Of a DNA stretch of 64,000 bases, positions 41,263 through 49,703 are shown one piece after another. The notes below the pieces were generated by a model. The model worked only from the letters and a program-made list of their open reading frames with translations, was not told the origin of the DNA and made no database searches. Position 1 is the stretch's first letter. Each line of letters starts with the position of its first letter. The stretch spans positions 62,001-126,000 of the forward strand of contig JAPLKL010000067.1 in assembly GCA_026388095.1 (NCBI GenBank), read 5' to 3'. The position numbers and the translations under genes were made by a program. Source of the DNA: Elusimicrobiota bacterium. GTDB taxonomy: Bacteria; Elusimicrobiota; Elusimicrobia; UBA1565; UBA9628.

Positions 41263-43487
41263 ATCCGTCTGGCCGTCACTGGCGCGTCGAGGGTCTCCCG
41301 GACCTTGCGCAGCAGCCGGGCGCGGCTGAAGGGCTTGGGCAGGAAGGCGATGCCCGGCCCTAGGATGCGGCCGTTGAGGACCGACTCCTCCGCGTAGGCC
41401 GAGGTGTAGAGCACTTTCATATCGGGGCGCTGCGCCGAGAGCCGCTCCGCCAGCTCCGGGCCGGTGAGCCCGGGCATGACCACGTCGGTCAAGAGCAGGT
41501 GCACCGGCCCGGGATGGCGCTGCGCCGCCTCCAGGGCCTCGGCGCCGTCCTTCGCGCCGAGGACCGTGTAGCCCTGCCGGCGCAAAAGCCGCTCGGCCAG
41601 CGCGCGCACGGGTGTCTCATCCTCGGCCAGGAGCACGGTCTCGCTGCCCCGAGGCACGTCTGCGGGCTCGGACGGAGACTTGGCGGACTTGGCCTGCTCG
41701 CAGCGCGGGAACTGGATGCGGAAGGTGGAGCCCCGTCCGGGCTGGCTCTGCACCGAGATGTCTCCGCCGCTCTGTTTGACGATGCCGAAGGCCGTGGAGA
41801 GCCCCAGCCCCGTGCCCTTGCCCTTGGGCTTGGTGGTGAAAAAGGGCTCGAAGATGTGGCTCAGGGTCCTTTCGTCCATCCCTTCGCCGGTGTCGCTGAT
41901 CTCCAGGGCCACGCCGGGGCCGGCCGCGGGTCCCGGATGGTCCCGGTCCGGGCTCGCCTCCGGCCTCATGTTGCGGGTCGCGATGGTCAAGGTCCCGCCC
42001 ATGGGCATGGCGTCGCGCGCGTTGAGCGCCAGGTTCACGACGACCTGCTGGAGCTGTCCGGGGTCCACCCGCACCAGGCCCAGGGCCGGCTCCAGGCGCA
42101 GGATGAGCTGGACCGGGGCGCCGACCAGGCGGCGCAGGAGGTCGGCGATGTCGGCCACGGCCTCGTCGATGTCGACGACCTGCGGCGCCAGGACCTGCCG
42201 GCGGCTGAAGGCGAGCAACTGCCTGGTCAGGGTCGAGGCGCGGTCCGCGGCCATGAGAATCTCGCGGGCGTCCTTATGCCGCTTGTCGTCCAGGGGGATA
42301 TCCTCGGTCAGCAGTTCGGCGTAGCCGCGGATGGCGGTGAGGAGGTTGTTGAAGTCATGGGCCACGCCCCCGGCCAGGCGGCCGACGGCGTCCATCTTCT
42401 GGGCTTGGCGCAGCTGCTCCTCGAGCAGCTTGCGCTCCGTGGTGGGGACCACGGCCAGCAGGACCGCGGCGACCTCGCCCGCGGCGTCGCGCATGGGGCT
42501 GGCGATGATCTGCGACCAGATGCGGCGGCCGTCCGCGCCGCGCCCGGTGAGCTCGCGCTCCACGCGCTGGGCCCCGGAAGCGAAAGTCTCCCTGATGATG
42601 CAGTCGGCGTCCTCCTCCTCCCGCACCCCGAAGATCTCGTTGCAGGTCCGGCCCACGGCGTCCCCGAAGATGTCCTGCATGACCTGGTTGGCCCAGACGG
42701 TGCGATGCTCGCGGGAGAACACCGCCAGGCCCACGCCCGCGTGGCGTGTGACGGTCTCCAGACGGTCGCGCTCTGCGCTCAGGGCCTGCTCCGCTTCCCG
42801 GCGCCGGTCCTCCTGCTCCAGCTTCTCCAAGGCATAGGAAAGGTCCATGGCCAGCTCGGCCAGGAGCTTGACCTCCATCTCGTCGAAGAAGCCGACCTCC
42901 GCCGCGGCGATGCTCAGCACTCCCACGGGCCGGCCGCCGATGGTCAGGGGGAAGGCGGCGCCGGAGCGCAGCTGCGCGGCGCGGGCCAGCTTGTGCCAGG
43001 GGAGCATGCCGGGATCGGCCAGGATGTCGCGCAGCACCACGGGGCGGTTCTCGCGGATGGCGCGGCCGCTCAGGCCCCGCCCCTCCGTTACGTCGAGCGC
43101 CGATATCCAGTGCTGGGAGTAATGCCGGGCGGCCGTGCCGGCCCGCGCCGCCGGAACGACGCGGTTGGTGGCCGCGTCGATGAACCCCGCCCAGACCAGC
43201 GGGAATTCTCCCCGCTCGGCCGTGACGCGGCAGGTCTCTGCGATGAGCTCAGTCCGCCCGCGCGCGCGGACGATGGCGTGGTTGGCCGAGCTCAGGACCG
43301 TGTAGACGCGGTTGAGTCGGGCGATGCGGCCGGAGTCGGCCAGCTCGCGCAGCAGGTCGCTGTTGCGCTCGGCGAGCCAAGCTTTCTTGTGCCTCCGCCA
43401 GAAGACCCAGAACAGGGCGCACAGGATCATCCCCAGGCCCGCGGCAGCGGCATGCGCCAGGGCCGCCGGCCCGTACCAGTCGGTCAT
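41259..43487 (-). CDS. hybrid sensor histidine kinase (TM-GAF-PAS-HisKA-HATPase-REC)
   Basis: 742 residues. One N-terminal transmembrane helix (about 8-30), a GAF domain (about 60-220, [35 protein letters not shown]), a PAS domain (about 245-360, [20 protein letters not shown]), HisKA with the phospho-His in [16 protein letters not shown], HATPase ([22 protein letters not shown]), and a C-terminal receiver with phospho-Asp in [10 protein letters not shown]. The AHDFNN type is common in kinases that pass phosphate through their own receiver. The signal is unknown. A SD (AAGGAGG) precedes the ATG. Confidence 0.93.
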   Translation of the reverse strand: MTDWYGPAALAHAAAAGLGMILCALFWVFWRRHKKAWLAERNSDLLRELADSGRIARLNRVYTVLSSANHAIVRARGRTELIAETCRVTAERGEFPLVWAGFIDAATNRVVPAARAGTAARHYSQHWISALDVTEGRGLSGRAIRENRPVVLRDILADPGMLPWHKLARAAQLRSGAAFPLTIGGRPVGVLSIAAAEVGFFDEMEVKLLAELAMDLSYALEKLEQEDRRREAEQALSAERDRLETVTRHAGVGLAVFSREHRTVWANQVMQDIFGDAVGRTCNEIFGVREEEDADCIIRETFASGAQRVERELTGRGADGRRIWSQIIASPMRDAAGEVAAVLLAVVPTTERKLLEEQLRQAQKMDAVGRLAGGVAHDFNNLLTAIRGYAELLTEDIPLDDKRHKDAREILMAADRASTLTRQLLAFSRRQVLAPQVVDIDEAVADIADLLRRLVGAPVQLILRLEPALGLVRVDPGQLQQVVVNLALNARDAMPMGGTLTIATRNMRPEASPDRDHPGPAAGPGVALEISDTGEGMDERTLSHIFEPFFTTKPKGKGTGLGLSTAFGIVKQSGGDISVQSQPGRGSTFRIQFPRCEQAKSAKSPSEPADVPRGSETVLLAEDETPVRALAERLLRRQGYTVLGAKDGAEALEAAQRHPGPVHLLLTDVVMPGLTGPELAERLSAQRPDMKVLYTSAYAEESVLNGRILGPGIAFLPKPFSRARLLRKVRETLDAPVTARRI

Positions 43488-43566
43488 GGGCGACCTCCTT
43501 GACCTCTGTCCCTAATGATAGCGTTACGGGGTCAAATTTTCGGCAAGTCGGCGGGGTCCGGCCGGG

Positions 43567-44415
43567 CTACCAGTCGCGGCGCGCGCGGGAGAGCCCTTCG
43601 GCCAGGGTCCAGGGCGGGATCGCGATGAGGCCGGAGAGTCTTCCGGAATCCAGGGAGACGTCCCGCGGCCGGGGCGCGGCGAAGCGCGCCTCGGCCAAGC
43701 GGCACGGCTCGAGCAGGCTCTCCGGGAAGCCGAAGGCCCGGCAGACGGCCGCGCAGAACTCCTGGCGCGAGGCCCGGGTCGCCCCGGCCCAATGGAAAAG
43801 CCCGCCCAGCTCGGGGCGGCCCAGCAGGGCGGCCACGACCTCAGGCAGCTGGGCGCAGGGCGTGGGAGTGCGCCACTGGTCCGTGAAGCACTTGAGCGTC
43901 TGTCCGCGGGACAGTCTGTCGCGGACGGTGTCGAGGAAGCTCGGCCGGCCGCCGAGGGCTCGGCCGTAGACCGAGGCCACCCGCAGCACCGCCGCGTCCG
44001 GGCACTCGGCGAGCACCGCGTCCTCGGCGGCGAGCTTGGTGCGGCCGTAGACGCTGATGGGCCGGGGCCGGTCCGTCTCCTTGTACCAGGAGCCTTGGCC
44101 GTCGAAGACCAGGTCCGTGGAGAAGTGCACCAGGCGCGCTTTGAGCCGCCGGCAGGCCCGGGCCACGGCGTGCGCCCCGTCGGTGTTCACCCGGGCCGCG
44201 AGCTCCGGCTGGCGCTGGCATTCGTCCGGGTCGGCCAGCGCCGCGGTGTGGACCACGGCGGCAGGCGCCAGCGCGAGCAGGGCCCGCTCGACCTTCTCGG
44301 GCGCGCAGAGTTCGAGGCGCGTGCCCAGGGACTGCCACGGTCCCGAGAGCTCGCGCAGCAGGCGGCTGCCGATGAATCCCGAGGCGCCGGTGATGAGGAG
44401 CTTGGGCTCGGCCAT
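43567..44415 (-). CDS. RmlD-like dTDP-sugar reductase (SDR family)
   Basis: 282 residues. Extended SDR with NAD(P)-binding GASGFIGSRLLREL (motif GxxGxxG), TAALADPDECQRQPELAARVN, the catalytic FSTDLVFDGQG and YGRTKLAAED (Tyr-xxx-Lys), as in dTDP-4-dehydrorhamnose reductase. The lack of a nucleotide-specific end makes the exact sugar uncertain. It begins 6 nt after the stop of the radical-SAM gene, so the two form an operon for a sugar or peptide modification. Confidence 0.82.
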   Translation of the reverse strand: MAEPKLLITGASGFIGSRLLRELSGPWQSLGTRLELCAPEKVERALLALAPAAVVHTAALADPDECQRQPELAARVNTDGAHAVARACRRLKARLVHFSTDLVFDGQGSWYKETDRPRPISVYGRTKLAAEDAVLAECPDAAVLRVASVYGRALGGRPSFLDTVRDRLSRGQTLKCFTDQWRTPTPCAQLPEVVAALLGRPELGGLFHWAGATRASRQEFCAAVCRAFGFPESLLEPCRLAEARFAAPRPRDVSLDSGRLSGLIAIPPWTLAEGLSRARRDW

Positions 44416-44421
44416 GGGCCG

Positions 44422-45651
44422 TCATCCTTCCCGGCTGGGCGGGCCGAGAAGCTCCGCGAGCTCGGGGAACACCTCCGCGAAGTCCTCTCCTCGGATCCGG
44501 TCCAATCTCCGGGTGAGGCTCCGGAACATCTCCAGTGACGGCGCGTCCTGCGCGCCGAGCATGAAGTTGGTCGCGGCCTGCAGATCCAGCCGCAGAGAGC
44601 CGCAGGCGGCCGGCAGGGCGGCGCCGTAGGCCCGGTACCTCTGCGCGACCCGATCCTTGAGCGGCCCGGGGAGGATGACCAGCGAATAGCATCTGGGCAC
44701 GCGCAGGATGTTCAAGCGGAAGGCCTCGGGGGCGATGAAGCCGCTCTCGCACCAGGCCTGGTGAAGATCGGGCAGGTGCAGCGCGTTCATCGCGCATAGG
44801 GTCGGAGCCAGAGAGAACTCCACCCTCGGACAGACCGCGAGCATCCGCCGCCGGTTGCGGACCGCCTGCTCCCAATCCTGCCCCTTGCGCAGGTACTCCC
44901 CGCGCCGGCCCATGCCGTCCAAGCTCGCGACCACGCGCACGGTCTCGAACTGGTCCCAGAGCTCCGCGAAGTCGCTGCCGCCGTGCGTCAGGGTCGAGAA
45001 GTTGGTGTTGTAGGAGAGCCGCACGTGGAACAGCTTCTTTTCGACGAGCAGAACGATGAGGCGCCGATGCTCCTCCGTGATCAGAGGCTCGCCTCCCGAA
45101 GACAGGTGGATCTCCTCGACGCCGGGGAGCAGCGGCTCGATCTGCCGGACCAGGTCCGCGGCGCCGGCGGCGCGCAGGATGTCCGTCCGGCCTTCCTCCA
45201 GGATGCCTATCCGTTGGGCGTCCGCGTACCAGGCGCTGCTGTTATGGGGGCCGCAGATCCGGCACCGGAAGTTGCATTCGTTGGAGAAGGTGAGGTCCAG
45301 GCAGGCCAGGTTGAGCCGCGCCAGGCTCCCGTCCTCGCGGGTCGCGGCCACCAGGGGAAAATGACCGGCCAGCCGGGTGTTGAGCGACTGGCGCAGACTG
45401 CAGGTGCCCCAGCGCTCCTCGTCGTAGCACCAGCGGCATCCAGGGCTCTCCCGCCCCGCCAGCATGTCCCGGCGGATGCGCCGCAAGGCCTCGCCGTCCC
45501 AGGCCTCCGCCAAGGTCCGGTCCCCCAGCCTGCCCACGGGCAGGCTCAGGTCGGCGACGCAGCAAGGGAAGATGCCGCCGTCGGCGCGCACGGTCAGGTT
45601 CGTCCAGGGCGCCAGGCAGAAGACCTGGGACCGCTTCAGGAGCTCCTCCAT
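44422..45651 (-). CDS. twitch-type radical SAM protein
   Basis: 409 residues from the ATG at 45651. The radical SAM motif CX3CX2C is ECNFRCRIC (Cys126, Cys130, Cys133), followed by GPHNSSAW and the GGEPL motif (SSGGEPLI). N-terminal cysteine pairs (CLAPW, FPCC, SPGCRWC, GTCS) look like an SPASM/twitch half that binds an auxiliary 4Fe-4S cluster. This matches twitch-domain radical SAM proteins often found near sugar biosynthesis genes. An upstream ATG at 45660 overlaps the TATAAT box, so the inner one is preferred; it lies 7 nt after that -10. Confidence 0.85.
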   Translation of the reverse strand: MEELLKRSQVFCLAPWTNLTVRADGGIFPCCVADLSLPVGRLGDRTLAEAWDGEALRRIRRDMLAGRESPGCRWCYDEERWGTCSLRQSLNTRLAGHFPLVAATREDGSLARLNLACLDLTFSNECNFRCRICGPHNSSAWYADAQRIGILEEGRTDILRAAGAADLVRQIEPLLPGVEEIHLSSGGEPLITEEHRRLIVLLVEKKLFHVRLSYNTNFSTLTHGGSDFAELWDQFETVRVVASLDGMGRRGEYLRKGQDWEQAVRNRRRMLAVCPRVEFSLAPTLCAMNALHLPDLHQAWCESGFIAPEAFRLNILRVPRCYSLVILPGPLKDRVAQRYRAYGAALPAACGSLRLDLQAATNFMLGAQDAPSLEMFRSLTRRLDRIRGEDFAEVFPELAELLGPPSREG

Positions 45652-45658
45652 GCCTGTC

Positions 45659-45664
45659 ATTATA
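45659..45664 (-). promoter_or_regulatory. -10 element of the radical-SAM gene
   Basis: Perfect TATAAT on the minus strand, 7 nt before the ATG at 45651. It overlaps an alternative ATG (45660), which argues that the downstream ATG is the true start. Confidence 0.55.
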
Positions 45665-45698
45665 GCGACTTCGGGCTCCCGCGGGGACCCGAAACAGG

Positions 45699-45729
45699 CC
45701 GCCCCGACAAGAACGGCCTGTCGGGGCGG
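45699..45729. terminator. hairpin terminator after ppdK
   Basis: CCGCCCCGACA (45699-45709) pairs exactly with 45719-45729 around a 9-nt loop. It lies 23-53 nt beyond the ppdK stop; only a short T-run (CTGTTT on the minus strand) follows. Confidence 0.6.
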
Positions 45730-45751
45730 GCGCTTTGCGGCTCGACGAGAG

Positions 45752-48550
45752 CTACTTCTTCTTGGCCGGCTTCTCCTTGACCACGGCTTGGGCCGCGGCC
45801 AGGATGGCGATGGGAACCCGGAAGGGCGAGCAGGACACGTAGCTGAAGCCCAGGGAGTGGCAGAACTCCACGCTCGCGGGCTCGCCGCCGTGCTCGCCGC
45901 AGATGCCGATCTTGAGGTCCTTGCGGGTCTTGCGGCCGCGCTCCACGCCCATGCGCATGAGCTCCCCGATCCCGTCCTGGTCGATGGTCTGGAAGGGGTC
46001 CGCGGGCAGTATGCCGTGCTTGAGGTAGTCGCCCATGAAGCCGCCGGTGTCGTCGCGCGAGAAGCCGAAGCCCATCTGCGTGAGGTCGTTGGTGCCGAAG
46101 GAGAAGAACTGCGCGACTTCAGCCAGGCGGTCGGCCACGATGCAGGCGCGCGGGATCTCGATCATCGTCCCCACCAAGTGCGGGATGACGCGCACGCCCT
46201 TGGCCTTGAGCACCTCCTGATAGACCTTCTCGACCAGGGCGAACTGGTTGTTCAGCTCCGTCTCCACGCAGACCACCGGGATCATGATCTCGGGCAAGGT
46301 CTTGATGCCTTCCTGGGCCAGCTCGACTGCGGACTCGAAGATGGCGCGGACCTGCATCTCGGTGACCTCGGGGTAGGTGATGCCCAGGCGTACCCCGCGG
46401 TGGCCCATCATGGGGTTGGACTCGCGCAGGCCGGAGGCGCGCTTCTCCAGCTCGTCGAGGCTGATGTTCAGGCTCTGGGCCAGCTCGGCGAGCTTCGCCG
46501 CCTCGTGCGGCACGAACTCGTGCAGCGGCGGGTCGATGGTGCGGATGGTGACCGGCAGGCCGGCCATGGCCTTCAAGGTCGCCTTGATGTCGGACTTGAC
46601 GTGCGGGAAGAGCTCGGCCAGGGCGGCCCGGCGCTCCGCCTCGGTCTTGGACACGATCATCTTGCGCAGCTTGAAGAGCGGCTGCTCCGAGCCCTTGCCG
46701 TAGAACATGTGCTCCACCCGGAACAGGCCGATGCCCTCGGCGCCGAACTTGCGGGCGCGGGCCGCATCTTCCGGCGTGTCGGCATTCGCCCGGACCTTGA
46801 GGCGGCGCAGCTGGTTGCAGACCTTGAGGAAGTCCTCCAGGATCTGGTTGGACTCGCTGGCGTCGAGCATGGGCATCTCGCCTTCGTAGACCAGGCCCTT
46901 GGAGCCGTTCAAGGTGATCCAGTCGCCTTCCTTGAGGACCTTGCCGTCCTCGGTCTTGACGGTCTTCTTGTGCAGGTCGATCTCCAGGGCGCCGCAGCCG
47001 ACCACGCAGCACTTGCCCCAGCCGCGGGCCACCAGGGCCGCGTGCGAGGTCATGCCGCCGCGGGCGGTGAGGATGGCCTGCGCCGCGCGCATGCCTTCCA
47101 CGTCCTCGGGGTTGGTCTCCTCGCGGACCAGGATGACCTTCTTGCCTTCCTTGGCCCAGGCCACGGCGTCGTTAGCCGTGAAGACGATCTGGCCCTTGGC
47201 TCCGCCCGGGCCCGCGGGCAGTCCCTTGCCCAGAGGCTTGTGCGTGGCCTCGGCCTTGGGGTCCACGATGGGGTGCAGGAGCTCGTCGAGCTGGGAGGGG
47301 GTCACGCGCATCGCCGCCTCGTCCTTGCTGATGAGCTTCTCCTTGAGCATGTCCAGCGCCACCTTGACGGCGGCGGGGCCGTTGCGCTTGCCCACGCGGC
47401 ACTGCAGCATGTAGAGCCGGCCCTTCTCGATGGTGAACTCGATGTCGAGCATGTCCCGGTAGTGCTTCTCCAGGCGCTTGACGATGTCCGCGAGCTCCTT
47501 GTAGACCGCGGGCATGAGCTGTTCGAGGCTCTTGAGGTCGCGGGACTGGTCGCTGCGGGAGGCCTCGTTGATGGGCTCGGGGGTCCGGATGCCGGCCACC
47601 ACGTCCTCGCCTTGGGCGTTGACCAGGAACTCGCCGTAGAAGCGGCAGTCGCCGGTGCCCGGGTTGCGGGTGAAGCCCACGCCGGTGGCCGAGTCGTCGC
47701 CCATGTTGCCGAAGACCATGGACTGCACGCTGACCGCGGTGCCCCACTCCTCGGGGATGCCTTCGATGCGGCGGTAGGAGACGGCCCGCTTGCCCATCCA
47801 GGAGGCGAAGACCGCGCCGACCGAGCCCCAGAGCTGTTCCATGGGGTCGTCCGGGAAGGGCTGGCCCAGGACTTCCTGGACCTTGGCCTTGAACTTGGAG
47901 CAGAGCTCCTGGAGGTCCTGGGCGGAGAGCTCGGTGTCGAGCTTGACGCCCTTGCGCTTCTTGGCCTCGTCCATGATCCGCTCGAGCTGGCGGCGGATGC
48001 CCTGGTCCTCGGCCGGGGTGATGTTGGCGGCCTTCTCCATGACCACGTCCGAGTACATCATGATCAGGCGGCGGTAGGCGTCGTAGACGAAGCGCTCGTT
48101 CCTGGTCTGGGCGACCATGCCGGGGATGGTGGCCTCGGTGAGGCCGCAGTTGAGGATGGTCTCCATCATGCCGGGCATGGACTTGCGCGCGCCGGAGCGC
48201 ACGGAGACCAGCAGAGGGTTCTGAGCGTCGCCGAACTTCTTGTCGGTGAGCTTCTCCACGCGGGCCAGGTTGTCGCTGACCAGCTCGCGCAGGCCCTTGG
48301 GATAGGTGCGCTTGTTGGCCCAGTAGTAGGTGCAGACCTCCGTGGTGATGGTGAAGCCGGGGGGCACGGGCAGGCGCAGGTCCGGGTGGCCGGCCATCTC
48401 GGCGAGATTGGCGCCTTTGCCGCCCAAAAGGTTCTTCATGGACTCGTTGCCGTCGGCTCTGCCGCCGCCGAAGAAATAGACGGGCTTGCCGATCTTCACG
48501 GACTTGGCGGACGAGGTGCTGGATCTGCGGGACAGGACGGATGCTGGCAT
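45752..48550 (-). CDS. ppdK: pyruvate, phosphate dikinase
   Basis: 932 residues, slightly longer than most PPDKs, with about 18 extra N-terminal residues. It interconverts pyruvate, ATP and phosphate with PEP, AMP and pyrophosphate. Landmarks: the ATP-grasp opening VYFFGGGRADGNESMKNLLG and KGANLAEM, the swivelling-domain catalytic His503 in TARGGMTSHAALVARG, and the PEP-site MIEIPRACIVADRLA with SFGTNDLTQMGFGFSRDD. Its promoter (TATAAT 48584-48589) gives a ~30-nt leader with AAGGAGG, so ppdK is not leaderless. A terminator hairpin follows. It probably serves glycolysis or gluconeogenesis with pyrophosphate. Confidence 0.96.
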   Translation of the reverse strand: MPASVLSRRSSTSSAKSVKIGKPVYFFGGGRADGNESMKNLLGGKGANLAEMAGHPDLRLPVPPGFTITTEVCTYYWANKRTYPKGLRELVSDNLARVEKLTDKKFGDAQNPLLVSVRSGARKSMPGMMETILNCGLTEATIPGMVAQTRNERFVYDAYRRLIMMYSDVVMEKAANITPAEDQGIRRQLERIMDEAKKRKGVKLDTELSAQDLQELCSKFKAKVQEVLGQPFPDDPMEQLWGSVGAVFASWMGKRAVSYRRIEGIPEEWGTAVSVQSMVFGNMGDDSATGVGFTRNPGTGDCRFYGEFLVNAQGEDVVAGIRTPEPINEASRSDQSRDLKSLEQLMPAVYKELADIVKRLEKHYRDMLDIEFTIEKGRLYMLQCRVGKRNGPAAVKVALDMLKEKLISKDEAAMRVTPSQLDELLHPIVDPKAEATHKPLGKGLPAGPGGAKGQIVFTANDAVAWAKEGKKVILVREETNPEDVEGMRAAQAILTARGGMTSHAALVARGWGKCCVVGCGALEIDLHKKTVKTEDGKVLKEGDWITLNGSKGLVYEGEMPMLDASESNQILEDFLKVCNQLRRLKVRANADTPEDAARARKFGAEGIGLFRVEHMFYGKGSEQPLFKLRKMIVSKTEAERRAALAELFPHVKSDIKATLKAMAGLPVTIRTIDPPLHEFVPHEAAKLAELAQSLNISLDELEKRASGLRESNPMMGHRGVRLGITYPEVTEMQVRAIFESAVELAQEGIKTLPEIMIPVVCVETELNNQFALVEKVYQEVLKAKGVRVIPHLVGTMIEIPRACIVADRLAEVAQFFSFGTNDLTQMGFGFSRDDTGGFMGDYLKHGILPADPFQTIDQDGIGELMRMGVERGRKTRKDLKIGICGEHGGEPASVEFCHSLGFSYVSCSPFRVPIAILAAAQAVVKEKPAKKK

Positions 48551-48583
48551 GTTGGAGGGCCTCCTTGGTGGACGACGGAAGAG

Positions 48584-48613
48584 ATTATAGGAATTAGGCC
48601 GCGGGCCTGTCCA
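48584..48613 (-). promoter_or_regulatory. promoter of ppdK
   Basis: TGGACA (48608-48613), 18-bp spacer and TATAAT (48584-48589) on the minus strand, partly inside the end of the upstream receiver gene. The leader has a ribosome site AAGGAGG, contrasting with the leaderless layout elsewhere. Confidence 0.5.
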
Positions 48614-48977
48614 CGCGGAGCCCCTGCAGCTCGCGATGGAGGCGGCCGAAGTCCAGGGGCTTCCTGAGATAAGCCCGCGCCCCCAGCAGAAGGGCGTCTT
48701 TCCCGGAGCCGGGGTCGCCAGCGCCGCTCATGACCAGGACCGGGGCGCTGGTCCAGCGGGCGAGCTCGGGTATCGAGCGCAGGCCGGTCATTCCCGGGAG
48801 GATGTTGTCCGTCAGGATGGCGTCATAGCGGCGTTCGCGGACCAGCGCGATCGCGTCCTCCGCGCTGGAGACGCCGTCGGCAGCGTAGCCCAGGCAGCCC
48901 AGTTTCCCCGCGCATTCGAGCAGGTGTTCGGAGTCGTCTGCGACGATCAGCAGCCGGAATCCGGACGGGTTCTTCAG
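48594..48977 (-). CDS. single-domain response regulator, probably initiated at CTG
   Basis: 127 residues if read from CTG at 48977. A full CheY-like receiver is encoded: FRLLIVADDSEHLLE (acidic pair), Asp57 in AILTDNILPGMTG, LVMSGAGDPG and Lys106 in YLRKPLDF. The first in-frame ATG (48791) lies in the middle of the domain, giving only 65 residues. Between it and the upstream stop there is no ATG, GTG or TTG. CTG at 48977 overlaps the TGA of the upstream gene as CTGA, like the many ATGA and GTGA junctions here. Alternatives are a -1 frameshift product or a decaying gene. Confidence 0.65.
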   Translation of the reverse strand: MKNPSGFRLLIVADDSEHLLECAGKLGCLGYAADGVSSAEDAIALVRERRYDAILTDNILPGMTGLRSIPELARWTSAPVLVMSGAGDPGSGKDALLLGARAYLRKPLDFGRLHRELQGLRVDRPAA

Positions 48978-49267
48978 GATGGGGAGACCCCGAAATGCAT
49001 GCCGACTCCGGCGTCGGCCACGATCTCCTGGAAGCGCTTGAGCGCGCTCTCCGGATTGTTGTCCAGGCCGTCCACCTCGATGCAGAACAGGTCGCTCTTG
49101 GGGTTGGCCCGCGTGAGCCCCTTGACGTCCTTGAGCTTCGGGATGAGGCGCCGCTGCACGCGCACGCCGTAGTACCGCGAGGTGATGGGGCGTATCTCCA
49201 CGATCCCGGGGCCCGCGTTCGGGATCTGCGGGATCCGGGCCGCCGCTTTGGCTGTTCGGGTCTTCAT
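48974..49267 (-). CDS. small protein of unknown function upstream of the receiver
   Basis: 97 residues from ATG 49267, with a GGAGGG ribosome site. The middle contains SRYYGVRVQRRLIPKLKDVK and the end EIVADAGVGMHFGVSPS. No family was recognised. The start region lies in DNA with TTATATGA sites shared with the ArsR gene promoter, so it is probably in the ArsR regulon. Its stop overlaps the receiver start (CTGA). Confidence 0.6.
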   Translation of the reverse strand: MKTRTAKAAARIPQIPNAGPGIVEIRPITSRYYGVRVQRRLIPKLKDVKGLTRANPKSDLFCIEVDGLDNNPESALKRFQEIVADAGVGMHFGVSPS

Positions 49268-49293
49268 CTCAGCCCTCCTCGGCCATCATATGC

Positions 49294-49319
49294 TTATATG
49301 ACCGGGTATTCATATATGA
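49294..49319. promoter_or_regulatory. putative ArsR operator before the receiver operon
   Basis: TTATATGA (49294-49301) and the palindrome TCATATATGA (49310-49319) stand just upstream of the 97-residue gene and downstream of the ArsR gene. The same TTATATGA word occurs at the ArsR promoter (49683-49690). Confidence 0.45.
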
Positions 49320-49337
49320 GCTAGAAAAATATCACCT

Positions 49338-49670
49338 TCAGACCTGCCCGAGATGGGCCAGCACGCTTTGGCTCTCTTTCAATTTCTTGCGCAGGATCTC
49401 GGCGATGGGCCGCAGGACGTGGAAGATGTCGGCGTCGCGCACGGAGTAGAACACCGTCGCCTTCTCCTGCCGGGAGGAGAGTATCCCCGCCATCCGGAGG
49501 ATGGAGAGATGCTTCGACAACCCCGATTGTTCGACGCCGAGCCCTTTGACCATCTCCCCGACCGACGCCTCCCGGCTCTTGAGGTGTTCGATGATCTGCA
49601 GGCGGAGCGGGTGCGCCAGGGACTTCAGGAAATCGGCCTTGATCTTGAAGACGAGGTTCTTGTCCTTCAT
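49338..49670 (-). CDS. ArsR/SmtB-family transcriptional regulator
   Basis: 110 residues with a winged helix: FLKSLAHPLRLQIIEHLKSR, GEMVKGLGVEQSGLSKHLSIL (recognition helix), then AGILSSRQEKATVFYSV (wing). The metal-sensing cysteines of ArsR (ELCVCDL) are absent; the segment reads EASVGEMV. So the inducer is not arsenic-type thiol binding at that site. TTATATGA sites at its own promoter and ahead of the next operon suggest it represses both. Confidence 0.87.
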   Translation of the reverse strand: MKDKNLVFKIKADFLKSLAHPLRLQIIEHLKSREASVGEMVKGLGVEQSGLSKHLSILRMAGILSSRQEKATVFYSVRDADIFHVLRPIAEILRKKLKESQSVLAHLGQV

Positions 49671-49675
49671 CTGTC

Positions 49676-49698
49676 TATATGATTATATGAGAATTATA
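49676..49698 (-). promoter_or_regulatory. ArsR gene promoter and operator
   Basis: TATAAT (49693-49698) on the minus strand, then TATATGA (49676-49682) and TTATATGA (49683-49690) as direct repeats between the -10 and the start codon at 49670. Binding there would cover the transcription start, fitting autorepression. Confidence 0.5.
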
Positions 49699-49703
49699 CC
49701 ATA

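Noticed and set aside
43488-43566. TTGACC and TATCAT near the hybrid kinase start as a promoter.
   Set aside because: They are only 9 bp apart, too close for one promoter; a TATCAT-only promoter with a leader and Shine-Dalgarno remains possible but was not listed.
45464-48667. A 1067-residue open frame opposite ppdK on the plus strand.
   Set aside because: It is antisense to a clear pyruvate phosphate dikinase. Its translation is repetitive (His/Leu/Gly/Asp-rich) with no domain, as expected for a GC-rich gene shadow.
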